A DNA stretch of 64,000 bases from Marinobacter vulgaris (GTDB lineage Bacteria; Pseudomonadota; Gammaproteobacteria; Pseudomonadales; Oleiphilaceae): NCBI RefSeq assembly GCF_003344045.1, contig NZ_QFWX01000001.1, positions 248,001 through 312,000 on the forward strand, in the 5' to 3' direction. Each line of letters starts with the position of its first letter. The first letter of the stretch is position 1. The notes below the pieces were generated by a model. That model had not been told where the DNA came from and searched no databases. It saw nothing but the letters and a program-made list of their open reading frames with translations. Position numbers and translations under genes: made by a program. Shown here one piece after another: positions 25,801 to 35,077 of this stretch.

Positions 25801-27534
25801 ATGCCGCACCGTGCCTATCTGTTCTCGCTCCGGTTTGCCCATGCTTTGCGGGAGGCCTGCATCGATGAGCGCTATACCCCCAGGCGTCTGGGCCGCGACG
25901 TGATGGCAGGGGTGACTGTCGGCATTATTGCTATACCCCTGGCCATGGCACTGGCGATTGCCAGCGGTGTGCCACCCCAGTACGGCCTCTATACCGCTTT
26001 CATCGCCGGATTTGTGATCGCATTGACCGGTGGCAGCCGTTTCAGCGTTTCCGGCCCGACCGCCGCCTTCGTGGTGATTCTTTACCCCATCGCGCAAACC
26101 TATGGCCTTGGTGGCCTGTTGCTGGCGTCGCTTATGTCCGGGGTGCTGCTCATCGTTATGGCGCTGATGCGACTGGGCCGCTTCATCGAATACATCCCCG
26201 AGGCCGTCACTCTCGGTTTTACCGGCGGCATCGCGGTGGTAATTGCCACCTTGCAGGTGAAAGATTTTTTCGGGCTGGGCATCGAGCAAATGCCGGAGCA
26301 CTACTGGGACAAGCTGGCGGTGGTTGCTCAGGCGCTGCCAGGATTGGACGGGCTGACGACCCTGGTTGCGCTGGCCACCCTGGCGGTGATGCTGCTGTGG
26401 CCCCGTCTGAGGACGCCGGTACCGCCGCATCTTCCGGCGGTGATCATTGGCAGTCTCCTGGCAGTGCTGCTGAATGCCAACGGTGCAGCGATAGAAACCA
26501 TTGGTTCACGGTTCAGCTACCTGCTGGCGGACGGGTCCCTGGGTGCCGGTATTCCTCCCTTCCTGCCGGAGTTTGCCTGGCCCTGGAACCGACCGGACGC
26601 CAGCGGTGAGCCCCTGGGCCTCAGCTGGAACATGGTGCGGGATCTGTTGCCGGCGGCCTTTGCCATCGCCATGCTGGGCGCCATCGAATCGCTGCTGTGT
26701 GCGGTGGTGCTGGATGGTATGACGGGCAAGCGTCACAGTGCCAACAGTGAGTTGCTGGGCCAGGGCATCGGCAACGTGATCACCCCGTTTTTCGGTGGTA
26801 TTACCGCAACCGCCGCCATTGCCCGCTCGGCAGCCAACTACCGCGCTGGTGCCGAGTCTCCGGTCTCGGCAATGGTTCACGCCCTGGTGGTTCTGCTGGC
26901 ACTGGTGTCACTGGCACCGCTATTGGCCTATCTTCCAATGGCGGCCATGGCGGCATTGCTGGTGATGGTGGCGTGGAACATGAGCGAGGCGCCCAAGTCA
27001 CTGCATCTGATAAAAACGGCCCCGCGCAGCGACATACTGGTGTTCATTACCTGCTTCTCGCTGACAGTACTGCTGGACATGGTGATTGCGATTACTACCG
27101 GTATCCTGCTGGCGGCGGTACTGTTCATGCGGGAAATGGCGCAGATGACCCGGGTTACGGATATTACTGGAAGCAAGCGGATGGCGGGCGCCCGACTCCC
27201 GGATGGCTGGCAGGTATTCAAAATCAACGGCCCTCTGTTCTTTGCCGCGGCCGACCGGATTTTCGGGGAACTGGCGCAGTTATCAGCCAGTGCCCGTGGC
27301 TTCATTCTCTATATGGACGGGGTGACAATTCTGGACGCCGGCGGCCTGTCGGCCCTGAACAAGCTTATCGACACCTGCAGGCAGGACGGCACGCAGGTAG
27401 TCGTTGCCGACCTCCAGTTTCAGCCGCTGCGCACGTTGGCCAGGGCGGGCGTGAAGCCCGAGCCGGGTGTGATCCGTTTCTATCCAACCCTGGATGAAGC
27501 GATTATCGCGGAGAGCCGGCTCGCGCCTACATAG
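25801..27534 (+). CDS. dauA: SulP-family transporter, DauA-like C4-dicarboxylate carrier
   Basis: A 577-residue SLC26/SulP protein. The membrane domain includes DVMAGVTVGIIAIPLAMALA, RFSVSGPTAAFVVILYP and AMLGAIESLLCAVVLDGMTG; a cytoplasmic STAS domain (about residues 450-560) contains VTILDAGGLSAL. Alignment by eye with E. coli DauA is close throughout, including PFFGGITATAAIARSAAN, so aerobic succinate or other C4-dicarboxylate uptake is likely. An AGGGA ribosome site precedes ATG 25801. Its last 8 bases overlap the convergent barrel gene. Confidence 0.9.
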   Translation: MPHRAYLFSLRFAHALREACIDERYTPRRLGRDVMAGVTVGIIAIPLAMALAIASGVPPQYGLYTAFIAGFVIALTGGSRFSVSGPTAAFVVILYPIAQTYGLGGLLLASLMSGVLLIVMALMRLGRFIEYIPEAVTLGFTGGIAVVIATLQVKDFFGLGIEQMPEHYWDKLAVVAQALPGLDGLTTLVALATLAVMLLWPRLRTPVPPHLPAVIIGSLLAVLLNANGAAIETIGSRFSYLLADGSLGAGIPPFLPEFAWPWNRPDASGEPLGLSWNMVRDLLPAAFAIAMLGAIESLLCAVVLDGMTGKRHSANSELLGQGIGNVITPFFGGITATAAIARSAANYRAGAESPVSAMVHALVVLLALVSLAPLLAYLPMAAMAALLVMVAWNMSEAPKSLHLIKTAPRSDILVFITCFSLTVLLDMVIAITTGILLAAVLFMREMAQMTRVTDITGSKRMAGARLPDGWQVFKINGPLFFAAADRIFGELAQLSASARGFILYMDGVTILDAGGLSALNKLIDTCRQDGTQVVVADLQFQPLRTLARAGVKPEPGVIRFYPTLDEAIIAESRLAPT

Positions 27535-28738
27535 GCCAGTGCAACTGGAGGTTGCCACCGCCAAACGCCGCCTTGTGCAGATAAAACGTAGGCGCGAGGG
27601 TCAGAATGGCGCTTTCTTCCCGGGACAGCACTATTTCGAAGGGCAATGCGAATTTGCCGGTAAACCCGTGGTGGTTTTCGTCATCACTTTCTGAATAGGT
27701 CTGGTCGATGTCCGGAACACTCAGGTAGATCGCGGGCGTAAGCGTGACGGCCGGTGTCAGTGGCAGCCTGAACCGCCCCGATACAGTGGGCTCTCTGCGG
27801 CGCACGTCAGCAATTTCATCAAGGTCTCGGCCGGTATATCCCTGTTCCCTGAGATAGAAATAATGCAGCCCGATGCCGGGTTGCAGGCGGTGGTTCTTAT
27901 GAACCGCTTCGACATCGAAACTGATGTGGTCGCGGCTGGTGGGTATGGTGCCGGGGCGCTCGTCCAGGGTGTAATGGCGGCGGGTGTATTCGCCGCTGAG
28001 TTCTGCTCGCAGCGACCAGTGGCCGCGTCGGAGTTGGTGGGTAAGCGCCCCCCGGAGGGTTTCATTTTCCACCACCAGGCTCTCCTCACGGCTGTCAAAA
28101 GTGGAGGGTGGAGAATAGGTTACGGAGGCAGTGGTGCCGAGCTGCTGTTGCGCTGCGGGTTGATGCCACTGAACAAAGAAGCTTTGGGCGGGGTCCACAA
28201 ACGCATCGTCGCTGCGGGTTTTGCTGTTGAAATAGGCGTCGGGCAAAATCCAGCTGCCGTGGATCCAGGATTCGTTGCTGAAGCTGTGACGGCCGCTGAA
28301 GTATATATCCGAGCGGGATTTGTCCGGAAACACATCTCCCTGCAGCCAGACCTCCGTGGCATCGGTGAGCTGGTGGCGAAACCCCACGAGCTGTCGATCG
28401 TAGCTGCCGTCAAAGTCCTCGCTGCGCTGTATGTCGAGCAGGAAACCCTGGTGATTCTCGTTAAAGCCGAAGTCCTGGCGGAACCGGAAATCCAGATACA
28501 GCCGCCGGCTACCGACGCTGCCGCCGGTCCCGCGGATGCCGTTATCAATCACCGACGGTGCAGGCTGGCTGTGTTGAAAAGACAGTTCATGGAGGTAGCG
28601 TTCCTCATTGTCGGGTTCGTCCGCACCCATGACCACCGCCTCCTGCCGCCACGGTTGCGGCAGGTGGTTGAGTTCGGCTGCCAGGGCCATCGGCAGAAGG
28701 GCAGTCGTGCCAATAAGGATTCTCAGGGTGCGACGCAT
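27527..28738 (-). CDS. Predicted outer-membrane beta-barrel protein
   Basis: A 403-residue protein with a signal peptide (RTLRILIGTTALLPMALA) cleaved near AAEL. The mature part alternates polar and hydrophobic residues in many short strands, such as RRLYLDFRFRQDFG, SWIHGSWILPDAYF, GHWSLRAELSGEYTRRHY and TLAPTFYLHKAAFGGG, as expected of an outer-membrane barrel of roughly 16 strands. I do not recognise a named family. It ends ...LHWPM, without the usual terminal aromatic. It overlaps dauA convergently and is divergent from the channel gene. Confidence 0.75.
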   Translation of the reverse strand: MRRTLRILIGTTALLPMALAAELNHLPQPWRQEAVVMGADEPDNEERYLHELSFQHSQPAPSVIDNGIRGTGGSVGSRRLYLDFRFRQDFGFNENHQGFLLDIQRSEDFDGSYDRQLVGFRHQLTDATEVWLQGDVFPDKSRSDIYFSGRHSFSNESWIHGSWILPDAYFNSKTRSDDAFVDPAQSFFVQWHQPAAQQQLGTTASVTYSPPSTFDSREESLVVENETLRGALTHQLRRGHWSLRAELSGEYTRRHYTLDERPGTIPTSRDHISFDVEAVHKNHRLQPGIGLHYFYLREQGYTGRDLDEIADVRRREPTVSGRFRLPLTPAVTLTPAIYLSVPDIDQTYSESDDENHHGFTGKFALPFEIVLSREESAILTLAPTFYLHKAAFGGGNLQLHWPM

Positions 28739-28843
28739 GGCATTTCCCGGTCAGGTAGTCGGCATTGAACAAACTTTTACCCGTCTCCGCCTTGCCTAAT
28801 GGGCTATGCTACGGGCATTTCGGGTTTGCGTAGAAGGACAGTG

Positions 28844-30790
28844 ATGCTCCCCTTTCGTTTTGTTGACCGTGTCAAATTTATTGTAGAACGCCAGCTTGTT
28901 AAAGGCGCTGGTTTTCAGTTGCTGGTGGTGGGCGTCTTCATCGGCCTGATTTCCCTGATTGGCGGCCTGCTGGTGATTCCCTTCGGCGAACCCCATGAGG
29001 ATATGGGCGGGGCCATCTGGTGGGCCTTTCTGCGGCTGACGGACCCGGGCTACCTGGGGGATGATGTGGGTAACTGGCAGCGGCTGGTGTCCACCATCCT
29101 GACCATCAGCGGCTATGTGGTGTTCATGGGTACCCTGGTGGCCATCCTGACCCGATGGCTGATAGCCAAGATGACGGACCTTGAACGAGGGCTGACGCCG
29201 GTCACCCTGAGAAACCATATCGTGGTGCTGGGCTGGACCAACCAGACGCTGCCCCTGCTCGGTGAATTGCTGGGCTCTTCGGGCCGTATGCGAAGGTTCC
29301 TCCAGAAGCACGATACCAGCCGGTTGCGTCTGGTGGTGCTTTCGGAAACCGCCTCTGCGGCCCAGGTGCATGAATTGCGCAATGAGCCCGGAATCGGCCG
29401 CAAGGCGCGCCAGATCATTCTGCGCTCCGGTGCCGCAATCCAGCCGGATGCGCTGCAGCGGGTAGCCTGCCTGGATGCCTCTGCGGTGATAGTGCCCAGC
29501 GCGGCCCATGAAGCGGGCAGTCTGGTCACCTCGGATATAGAAACCGTCAAGGCGCTGCTGTCGATTGCCGCACAGGCGCGGCACCTGGGTGCGCCACTGC
29601 CGTTCGTGGTGGCCGAAATTCAGGATATACGCAAACACCCGGTCATTGAGCGGGCCTATCCCGGCGAGCTGGAGGTGGTGGCCGGTGATGCCACCATCAG
29701 CCGGCTGATGGTCCAGAACATTCTGCATCCGGGACTGTCGGAAATCTACAATGAGCTACTGACCGCCGGCGAAGGCTGCGAAATGTATATCCGGGGTGGC
29801 GAGTCCCTGGCGGGAATGACACTCGGTGAGCTGGCATCCCAGCGGTCACAGGCGATTGTGCTGGGTATTCTCAAACCGGCCGGCAGGGGCTGGCATGTCC
29901 AGATGCCGGCGGCGTCGGATACCGCGATAGCCGCCGAAGATCGCGTTGTGATGCTGGCGCGGGACTATGCCGAAACCGAATCCGATCCCAAGGCCCCGAA
30001 ACTGCCGGTGATCCATCGCGGGCAGCCCGTCAGCCACGCGGTTGCCTTTTCCGAACGCGTCCACCGGGTTCTTGTGCTGGGGTGGAACCGCCGCGTTCCC
30101 AGCCTGATAGACGAATTCGCCAGCTACAGCAAGATGCGGTTTGAGGTGGATGTGGTCTCGGTGGTGCCCGCCTCGGAGCGCCAGCAGGAAATAGACCGTT
30201 ACCTGGGGCACCAGCGCGACGTTATCTGTCGGCACGTGGAGGCGGATTACATGGTAGAAGGTGAGCTGCGGCGGGTGGGCCCGCTCAACTACGATTCCAT
30301 CATGCTGGTAAGCAGTGATCGTCTGGCCTCCGGTGAAGAAGCCGATGCCCGTGCAATGGTCGGCTACCTCCAGCTGGAAGACCTGCTCAGTAAAGGTGGC
30401 CGGCGCCCCCAGTTGATCATGGAGCTGAGTGATCCCGACAACCGTAACCTGTTGACCGGGCACCAGAGTGAAATGATGATCAGCCCGATGATTGTCAGCC
30501 ACGTGCTTGCCCAGGTGGCGTTGCGGCGTGAGCTGAGGGTGGTGCTGGACGAGCTGTTTACCGTCGGTGGGGCCGAGATACAGTTCCGCGATCCCAACGA
30601 TTACCCGCTACCCGCCAGCGCCGACTTTCAGGTGCTGGAGAAAGTGGTGGCGGCAAAAGGCGAAGTGGCGCTCGGCGTCTGGCGCGGTGTTGCCGATCAG
30701 CAGGGGCGCCATCTGAGGCTTAAACCCCCCAGAGACGAGTATCTGGACCTGAAGGGCGATGACCGGTTGGTTGTGCTGTGCGCGTCATGA
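28844..30790 (+). CDS. CASTOR/POLLUX-type ion channel with RCK (TrkA-N) domains
   Basis: A 648-residue protein from ATG 28844 (AAGGA ribosome site); the frame extends to 28799 without support. Two membrane helices flank a pore loop WWAFLRLTDPGYLGDD, which is not the potassium-filter GYG but resembles plant CASTOR/POLLUX/DMI1 relatives. They are followed by two RCK-like Rossmann units: HIVVLGWTNQTLPLLGELL (about residue 125) and HRVLVLGWNRRVPSLIDEF (about residue 405). It is probably a ligand-gated cation channel of the inner membrane. The neighbours include a DUF1538 / PII-like / CBS operon, also linked to ion or nucleotide sensing. Confidence 0.88.
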   Translation: MLPFRFVDRVKFIVERQLVKGAGFQLLVVGVFIGLISLIGGLLVIPFGEPHEDMGGAIWWAFLRLTDPGYLGDDVGNWQRLVSTILTISGYVVFMGTLVAILTRWLIAKMTDLERGLTPVTLRNHIVVLGWTNQTLPLLGELLGSSGRMRRFLQKHDTSRLRLVVLSETASAAQVHELRNEPGIGRKARQIILRSGAAIQPDALQRVACLDASAVIVPSAAHEAGSLVTSDIETVKALLSIAAQARHLGAPLPFVVAEIQDIRKHPVIERAYPGELEVVAGDATISRLMVQNILHPGLSEIYNELLTAGEGCEMYIRGGESLAGMTLGELASQRSQAIVLGILKPAGRGWHVQMPAASDTAIAAEDRVVMLARDYAETESDPKAPKLPVIHRGQPVSHAVAFSERVHRVLVLGWNRRVPSLIDEFASYSKMRFEVDVVSVVPASERQQEIDRYLGHQRDVICRHVEADYMVEGELRRVGPLNYDSIMLVSSDRLASGEEADARAMVGYLQLEDLLSKGGRRPQLIMELSDPDNRNLLTGHQSEMMISPMIVSHVLAQVALRRELRVVLDELFTVGGAEIQFRDPNDYPLPASADFQVLEKVVAAKGEVALGVWRGVADQQGRHLRLKPPRDEYLDLKGDDRLVVLCAS

Positions 30791-30803
30791 GCCTGGGCCT
30801 GGT

Positions 30804-31193
30804 TCAATCAATGGTTTCGAGCAGGGCGGCCATGATGTCGTCCATAACCACGAAGCCCACCAGTTCATTATCCTGCAGGACCAGCAGGCGCTTCACGCGA
30901 TGCTGGCTCATCAGGCTGGCCGCGTAGCGGATACCGAGGTGTTCCCCGACGCTGATCACCGGCTTTGCGCAGGCATCGTACACATTGAGCAGGTCGATAT
31001 CGCCGTCTTCCGCAATCACCGCCTTGAGAATATTGGTGTAGGTGATCAGGCCGTAGGCATCGTGTTCATTCTGTTTTTCCACCACCAGTGATTTCACCTT
31101 GTGCCTTTTCATCAGTGACAAGGCCTCACGGAGACTGGCAAACGGGGACACATTGATGGTGTCCCGAATCATCACATCCTTTACAAGTTTCAT
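30804..31193 (-). CDS. CBS-domain-pair protein
   Basis: A 129-residue protein consisting of two CBS motifs: VKDVMIRDTINVSPFASLREAL and the second from CAKPVISVGEHLGIRYAASLM to VGFVVMDDIMAALLE. Stand-alone CBS pairs bind adenine nucleotides and act as energy sensors. It is last gene of the DUF1538 / PII-like / CBS cluster, 13 bases after the PII-like gene, so it is likely a regulatory subunit for the DUF1538 transporter. The ligand is not determinable from sequence. Confidence 0.9.
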   Translation of the reverse strand: MKLVKDVMIRDTINVSPFASLREALSLMKRHKVKSLVVEKQNEHDAYGLITYTNILKAVIAEDGDIDLLNVYDACAKPVISVGEHLGIRYAASLMSQHRVKRLLVLQDNELVGFVVMDDIMAALLETID

Positions 31194-31206
31194 CCCGGGG
31201 ATCCGC

Positions 31207-31557
31207 CTATAGTGAGTCTTTTACATGCTGTTCAAATTTCTCAACCTGGGACAGGTCAATGCCCCCCAGGTGTTCAAGGGGCAGCGTGAACACCAGCCCC
31301 CGGGAGTCGTTTTTTCTGGGCATGAGAATGTGCTGGATGGCCTTCAGGATATCCAGCGACAACCCTTTTTCCAGCACCATCACCAGAATGCTCTGGCTGC
31401 CATCATAGCTCAGGCCAAAGAAGGTCTTCTTTGCGGTATTGCTGATACCGCGCCCACCCAGCACCGTGACACCGCCAGCGCCCTGGTCCCGGGCTGCGTC
31501 GATGCACTCCTGTTCCTGATCTTCCGGGACGATAGCGACAAGTACAGAGAATTTCAT
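31207..31557 (-). CDS. PII-like signalling protein
   Basis: A 116-residue protein with a PII-type ferredoxin-like fold: MKFSVLVAIVPEDQEQECID, then VTVLGGRGISNTAKKTFFG, then ILVMVLEKGLSLDILKAIQ. The loop after the second strand is unlike the GlnB/GlnK T-loop and lacks the uridylylation Tyr context, so it is a divergent PII-like protein rather than a nitrogen regulator. It overlaps the DUF1538 gene by four bases (ATGA, 31554-31557). By analogy to PII-like partners of transporters, it probably gates the DUF1538 protein. Confidence 0.85.
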   Translation of the reverse strand: MKFSVLVAIVPEDQEQECIDAARDQGAGGVTVLGGRGISNTAKKTFFGLSYDGSQSILVMVLEKGLSLDILKAIQHILMPRKNDSRGLVFTLPLEHLGGIDLSQVEKFEQHVKDSL

Positions 31558-33041
31558 GTGGAGAGTTTCCTTCTGGCAGCGATGTGGTCAACAACAATGG
31601 CATAGGCCATTACCGTGATGATGGGGAAGATGGAGGCAAAGGCAATCAGCCCGAAGCCGTCAATAAGCACACTGCGCCCGTCGATATTGCTCGCCAGGCC
31701 AATCCCCAGTGCGGTTACCAGCGGGACCGTAACCTCCGAGGTAGTGACGCCGCCCAGGTCGTAGGCCAGTGCAATGATATAGCGCGGGGCAACGGTGGTC
31801 AGCAGGATAACCACGAGGTAACCGCCCATGATGTAGTAATGGATCGAGTCTCCGGCGATGATGCGGTGCACACCGACGGTAATCCCGATAGCGACTCCCA
31901 GGGCAACAAACAGGCGGATGGCATTGCCGTTAATCGCGCCGGCAGCAGCCTCTTCCGCTTGCTGGCCAATGGCAATCAGCGCCGGTTCCGCCATGGTAGT
32001 GGCAAACCCGATCATAAAGGCGAACAGGTAAACGAAGAGAAATCCATCCAGGGTCACCAGCTGCTCCGCCATGCTGGTGCCAATGGGGAACAGACCTATT
32101 TTCAGGCCCACCACAAATGCGTAGAGGCCGAGAATGACCAGGGCAAAACCAAACAGAATCTTGCGGGGATTGCTCAGGCCACGCCGCAATACAAGATACT
32201 GGAATACAAGAATGGTCAGGATGATGGGCAATACGTCCCTGACCATCTCAGCCAGCTCCAGCAGTAGTTTTACTGGCCCGGAAACCGGGGAGGGATCGAC
32301 GCCGGTGTCCATCAACAGCTCGCCGTCCGCCTGGTCTCCCGAGTAAACCAGAATGCCGTAGAGCTGAACGGTAATCATGGGAACCATGACGGCCAGTGCC
32401 ACCAGCCCGAAACCGTCGGTAAGCGGATTGCGGCCGCGAATGGAAACGGCAAGGCCGATGCCAAGTGCTGCAACCAGGGGAACCGTCACCACGTTGGTGG
32501 TAACCCCGCCGGAATCGTAGGCAAGACCGACGATCTCCTCCGGTGCAAACCAGGTCACGATTACGACCGTGAGGTAACCCACGATCATGAACCAGTGTAA
32601 CGGATAGCCTAGTATTGTCCGGAGCACCCCCAATGCCACCACGACCCCGACAGACACCGCCACAAGCAGCCGCAGGGTGAGGGCGTCAATTCTGCCGCCG
32701 CTGATTTCCTGGGCCTGCTGGGCAACGGCAATCAGCGCAGGCTCCGCTACCACAGCGGAAAACCCGAGGGCAAACCCGAACGCCATCAGGATCGGAATGG
32801 AGCCCCGGCGGGCGAACTGGTTCGAGAGGCTCTTGCCCACGGGGAAAATGCTCAATTCCAGCCCCTGAAGGAAAAGCGCGACCCCCACCGCCACAATGAG
32901 CAGGCCAAAGGCCATGCCCAGGGTGTTATCCGGTATCTGTTGCAGAATGGCGAGCTGGAAAAACACCACAACCGCAACAATGGGCAAGAGGTTTTTCAGG
33001 GCATGCAGAAACGAGTGGCCGAAAGCTCGAATATAGAACAC
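31554..33041 (-). CDS. DUF1538 tandem-repeat membrane protein
   Basis: A 495-residue protein with a GTG start and an internal duplication. Each half has LFPIGTSMAEQ- or IFPVGKSLSNQ-type segments, a FAVVGFATTMAEPALIAI- or FSAVVAEPALIAVAQQA-type motif and a VTTSEVTVPLVTALGIGLA- or VTTNVVTVPLVAALGIGLA-type motif, matching two DUF1538 units of about 240 residues with some 12 hydrophobic helices in total. The inverted or tandem duplication points to a transporter. It is followed by PII-like and CBS genes, which suggests nucleotide-dependent control. The transported species is unknown. Confidence 0.9.
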   Translation of the reverse strand: MFYIRAFGHSFLHALKNLLPIVAVVVFFQLAILQQIPDNTLGMAFGLLIVAVGVALFLQGLELSIFPVGKSLSNQFARRGSIPILMAFGFALGFSAVVAEPALIAVAQQAQEISGGRIDALTLRLLVAVSVGVVVALGVLRTILGYPLHWFMIVGYLTVVIVTWFAPEEIVGLAYDSGGVTTNVVTVPLVAALGIGLAVSIRGRNPLTDGFGLVALAVMVPMITVQLYGILVYSGDQADGELLMDTGVDPSPVSGPVKLLLELAEMVRDVLPIILTILVFQYLVLRRGLSNPRKILFGFALVILGLYAFVVGLKIGLFPIGTSMAEQLVTLDGFLFVYLFAFMIGFATTMAEPALIAIGQQAEEAAAGAINGNAIRLFVALGVAIGITVGVHRIIAGDSIHYYIMGGYLVVILLTTVAPRYIIALAYDLGGVTTSEVTVPLVTALGIGLASNIDGRSVLIDGFGLIAFASIFPIITVMAYAIVVDHIAARRKLST

Positions 33042-33171
33042 CGGGGCCTGTCACCTGTGTCGTGATCGAAAGCGTTTTATCGCCTGAGTTTGCATGTTAG
33101 CACTGGCCGTTCAGGCCTGCCTGGTGCAGCTCAAGTTTGACCGCTGTAAGTATTCACCGAAAAAATGCCGA

Positions 33172-33212
33172 ATATAGATAATATAAATTTCAATTATAAA
33201 ATCAAACCCACT
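33172..33212. promoter_or_regulatory. AT-rich promoter region upstream of aceA
   Basis: About 40 bases of nearly pure A/T (for example AATATAGATAATATAAATTT) stand out from the GC-rich surroundings about 120-155 bases before the aceA start. They include an ATAAT/ATTAT inverted repeat. The region probably holds the promoter, but I could not place boxes with certainty. Confidence 0.45.
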
Positions 33213-33329
33213 AAAGTAACCGGCAATGTCAGCGGGCTGGTTGTTTTGTGAACGGACGCTGACGCGCTGAAGTTGCTTTTATACTTCAAAAAAAGAGCAC
33301 CTCAAACCGTAGAAGACAGGACTGAGATC

Positions 33330-34919
33330 ATGCCATACGCAAACGACGTTGACGCCATTGCTTCCATTCTGAAGCAGAACCCCACCTGGAACGCCATCAA
33401 GCCCGAGCACGCGGCTCGTATGCGCGCCCAGAACAAATTCAGGACTGGCCTGGACATCGCCAAGTACACCGCGAAAATCATGCGTGAAGACATGGCGAAC
33501 TACGATAAAGATACCTCCCAGTACACCCAGTCACTGGGTTGCTGGCACGGCTTTATCGGCCAGCAGAAGATGATCTCCATCAAGAAGCACTTCGGTAGCA
33601 CCAAGCGTCGTTACCTGTACCTGTCTGGCTGGATGGTTGCCGCCCTGCGTTCCGAGTTCGGCCCGCTGCCAGACCAGTCCATGCACGAGAAAACAGCTGT
33701 CTCCAGCCTGATTGGCGAGCTGTACACCTTCCTGCGTCAGGCGGATGCCTGGGAACTGAACCACCTGTTCCGCGCCCTGGAAGAAGCCCAGAACGCTGGC
33801 GACAACGCCAAGGCTGACGAGCTGATCAAGCAGATCGACAACCACGAAACCCACATCGTGCCGATCATTGCCGACATCGACGCTGGCTTTGGTAACGCTG
33901 AAGCGACCTACCTGCTGGCCAAGCAGATGATTGAAGCCGGTGCCTGCTGCATCCAGATCGAAAACCAGGTGTCTGACGAGAAGCAGTGTGGTCACCAGGA
34001 TGGCAAGGTAACCGTTCCCCACGCCGACTTCCTGTCCAAGATCAACGCTGTCCGTCTGGCATTCCTTGAGCTGGGTGTGGACGACGGCGTTATTGTTGCC
34101 CGTACCGACTCCCTGGGTGCCGGCCTGACCCAGAAGCTGGCGGTAACTGAAGAGCCGGGTGACCTGGGGGATCAGTACAACAGCTTCCTGGACGGTGACT
34201 ACATCGAGAAGCCGGAAGACATCAACAACGGCGACGTTGTGATCAAGTCTGATGGCAAGCTGATGAAGCCCAAGCGTCTGCCTTCCGGCCTGTTCCAGTT
34301 CAAGCCGGGCACTGGTGAAGACCGTGTTGTTCTGGACTGCATCACCAGTCTGCAGAACGGTGCTGACCTGCTGTGGATCGAAACCGAGAAGCCCCACGTT
34401 GGCCAGATTGCTGCCATGGTCAACCGCATCAAGGAAGTGGTGCCCGACGCCAAGCTGGTCTACAACAACAGCCCGTCGTTCAACTGGACCCTGAACTTCC
34501 GCCAGCAGGTATTCGATGCCTGGAAGGACGAGGGCAAGGACGTGTCTGCCTACGAGCGCGCGGACCTGATGAACGCCAAGTACGACGACACCGAACTCGG
34601 CAAGCTGGCCGACGAGTGGACTGCCAACTTCCAGCGCGACGGTGCCCGTGAAGCCGGTATCTTCCACCACCTGATCACGCTGCCGACGTACCACACTGCA
34701 GCCCTGTCTACCGACAACCTGGCCAAGGGCTACTTCGGTGACGAAGGCATGCTGGCTTACGTTGCCGGTGTCCAGCGCAAGGAAATCCGCCAGGGTATCG
34801 CGACTGTGAAGCACCAGGACATGGCCGGTTCCAACATCGGTGATGATCACAAGGAGTTCTTCGCAGGTGACGCAGCCCTGAAGGCTGGCGGCAAAGACAA
34901 CACCATGAACCAGTTCTAA
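33330..34919 (+). CDS. aceA: Isocitrate lyase
   Basis: The protein has 529 residues from ATG 33330 (MPYANDVDAIASIL); the frame continues to 33273 without merit. It splits isocitrate into succinate and glyoxylate, allowing growth on acetate, fatty acids and alkanes. The catalytic segment is EKQCGHQDGKVTVPH, the variant of the KKCGH motif found in Pseudomonas-type enzymes, and other landmarks are ADIDAGFGNAEATYLLAKQM and YNNSPSFNWTLNF. Codon use is notably uniform (strong preference for CTG, GGC/GGT, AAG), as expected for a highly expressed gene. Two tandem terminators follow. Malate synthase is not in the window. Confidence 0.97.
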   Translation: MPYANDVDAIASILKQNPTWNAIKPEHAARMRAQNKFRTGLDIAKYTAKIMREDMANYDKDTSQYTQSLGCWHGFIGQQKMISIKKHFGSTKRRYLYLSGWMVAALRSEFGPLPDQSMHEKTAVSSLIGELYTFLRQADAWELNHLFRALEEAQNAGDNAKADELIKQIDNHETHIVPIIADIDAGFGNAEATYLLAKQMIEAGACCIQIENQVSDEKQCGHQDGKVTVPHADFLSKINAVRLAFLELGVDDGVIVARTDSLGAGLTQKLAVTEEPGDLGDQYNSFLDGDYIEKPEDINNGDVVIKSDGKLMKPKRLPSGLFQFKPGTGEDRVVLDCITSLQNGADLLWIETEKPHVGQIAAMVNRIKEVVPDAKLVYNNSPSFNWTLNFRQQVFDAWKDEGKDVSAYERADLMNAKYDDTELGKLADEWTANFQRDGAREAGIFHHLITLPTYHTAALSTDNLAKGYFGDEGMLAYVAGVQRKEIRQGIATVKHQDMAGSNIGDDHKEFFAGDAALKAGGKDNTMNQF

Positions 34920-34939
34920 GCACTGGTCTGGTTGCCAAT

Positions 34940-34963
34940 GAAGCGGGCTTCTCAGCCCGCTTC
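34940..34963 (+). terminator. First terminator hairpin after aceA
   Basis: GAAGCGGGCT (34940-34949) and AGCCCGCTTC (34954-34963) form a perfect 10-bp stem with a 4-base loop. The T-run is absent, so the second hairpin probably completes termination. Confidence 0.7.
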
Positions 34964-34970
34964 AGAGTCC

Positions 34971-34995
34971 AAAACCCCACTTTGTGTGGGGTTTT
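34971..34995 (+). terminator. Second, intrinsic terminator after aceA
   Basis: AAAACCCCAC (34971-34980) pairs with GTGGGGTTTT (34986-34995) around a 5-base loop and is followed by a further T-rich run. It isolates aceA from the sigma-54 locus downstream. Confidence 0.9.
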
Positions 34996-35077
34996 GTTTT
35001 CTTTACATCGGCATTTTCACCCAAGTTTCTGAATTCCATTAATAAACATTCCTTCCTGTCTGTTCTCCTCATCAGCT

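Noticed and set aside
33531..34850. Antisense open frame of 439 codons inside aceA
   Set aside because: It mirrors the strongly biased codon use of aceA, has no ribosome site or family motifs, and the sense product is unmistakable isocitrate lyase.
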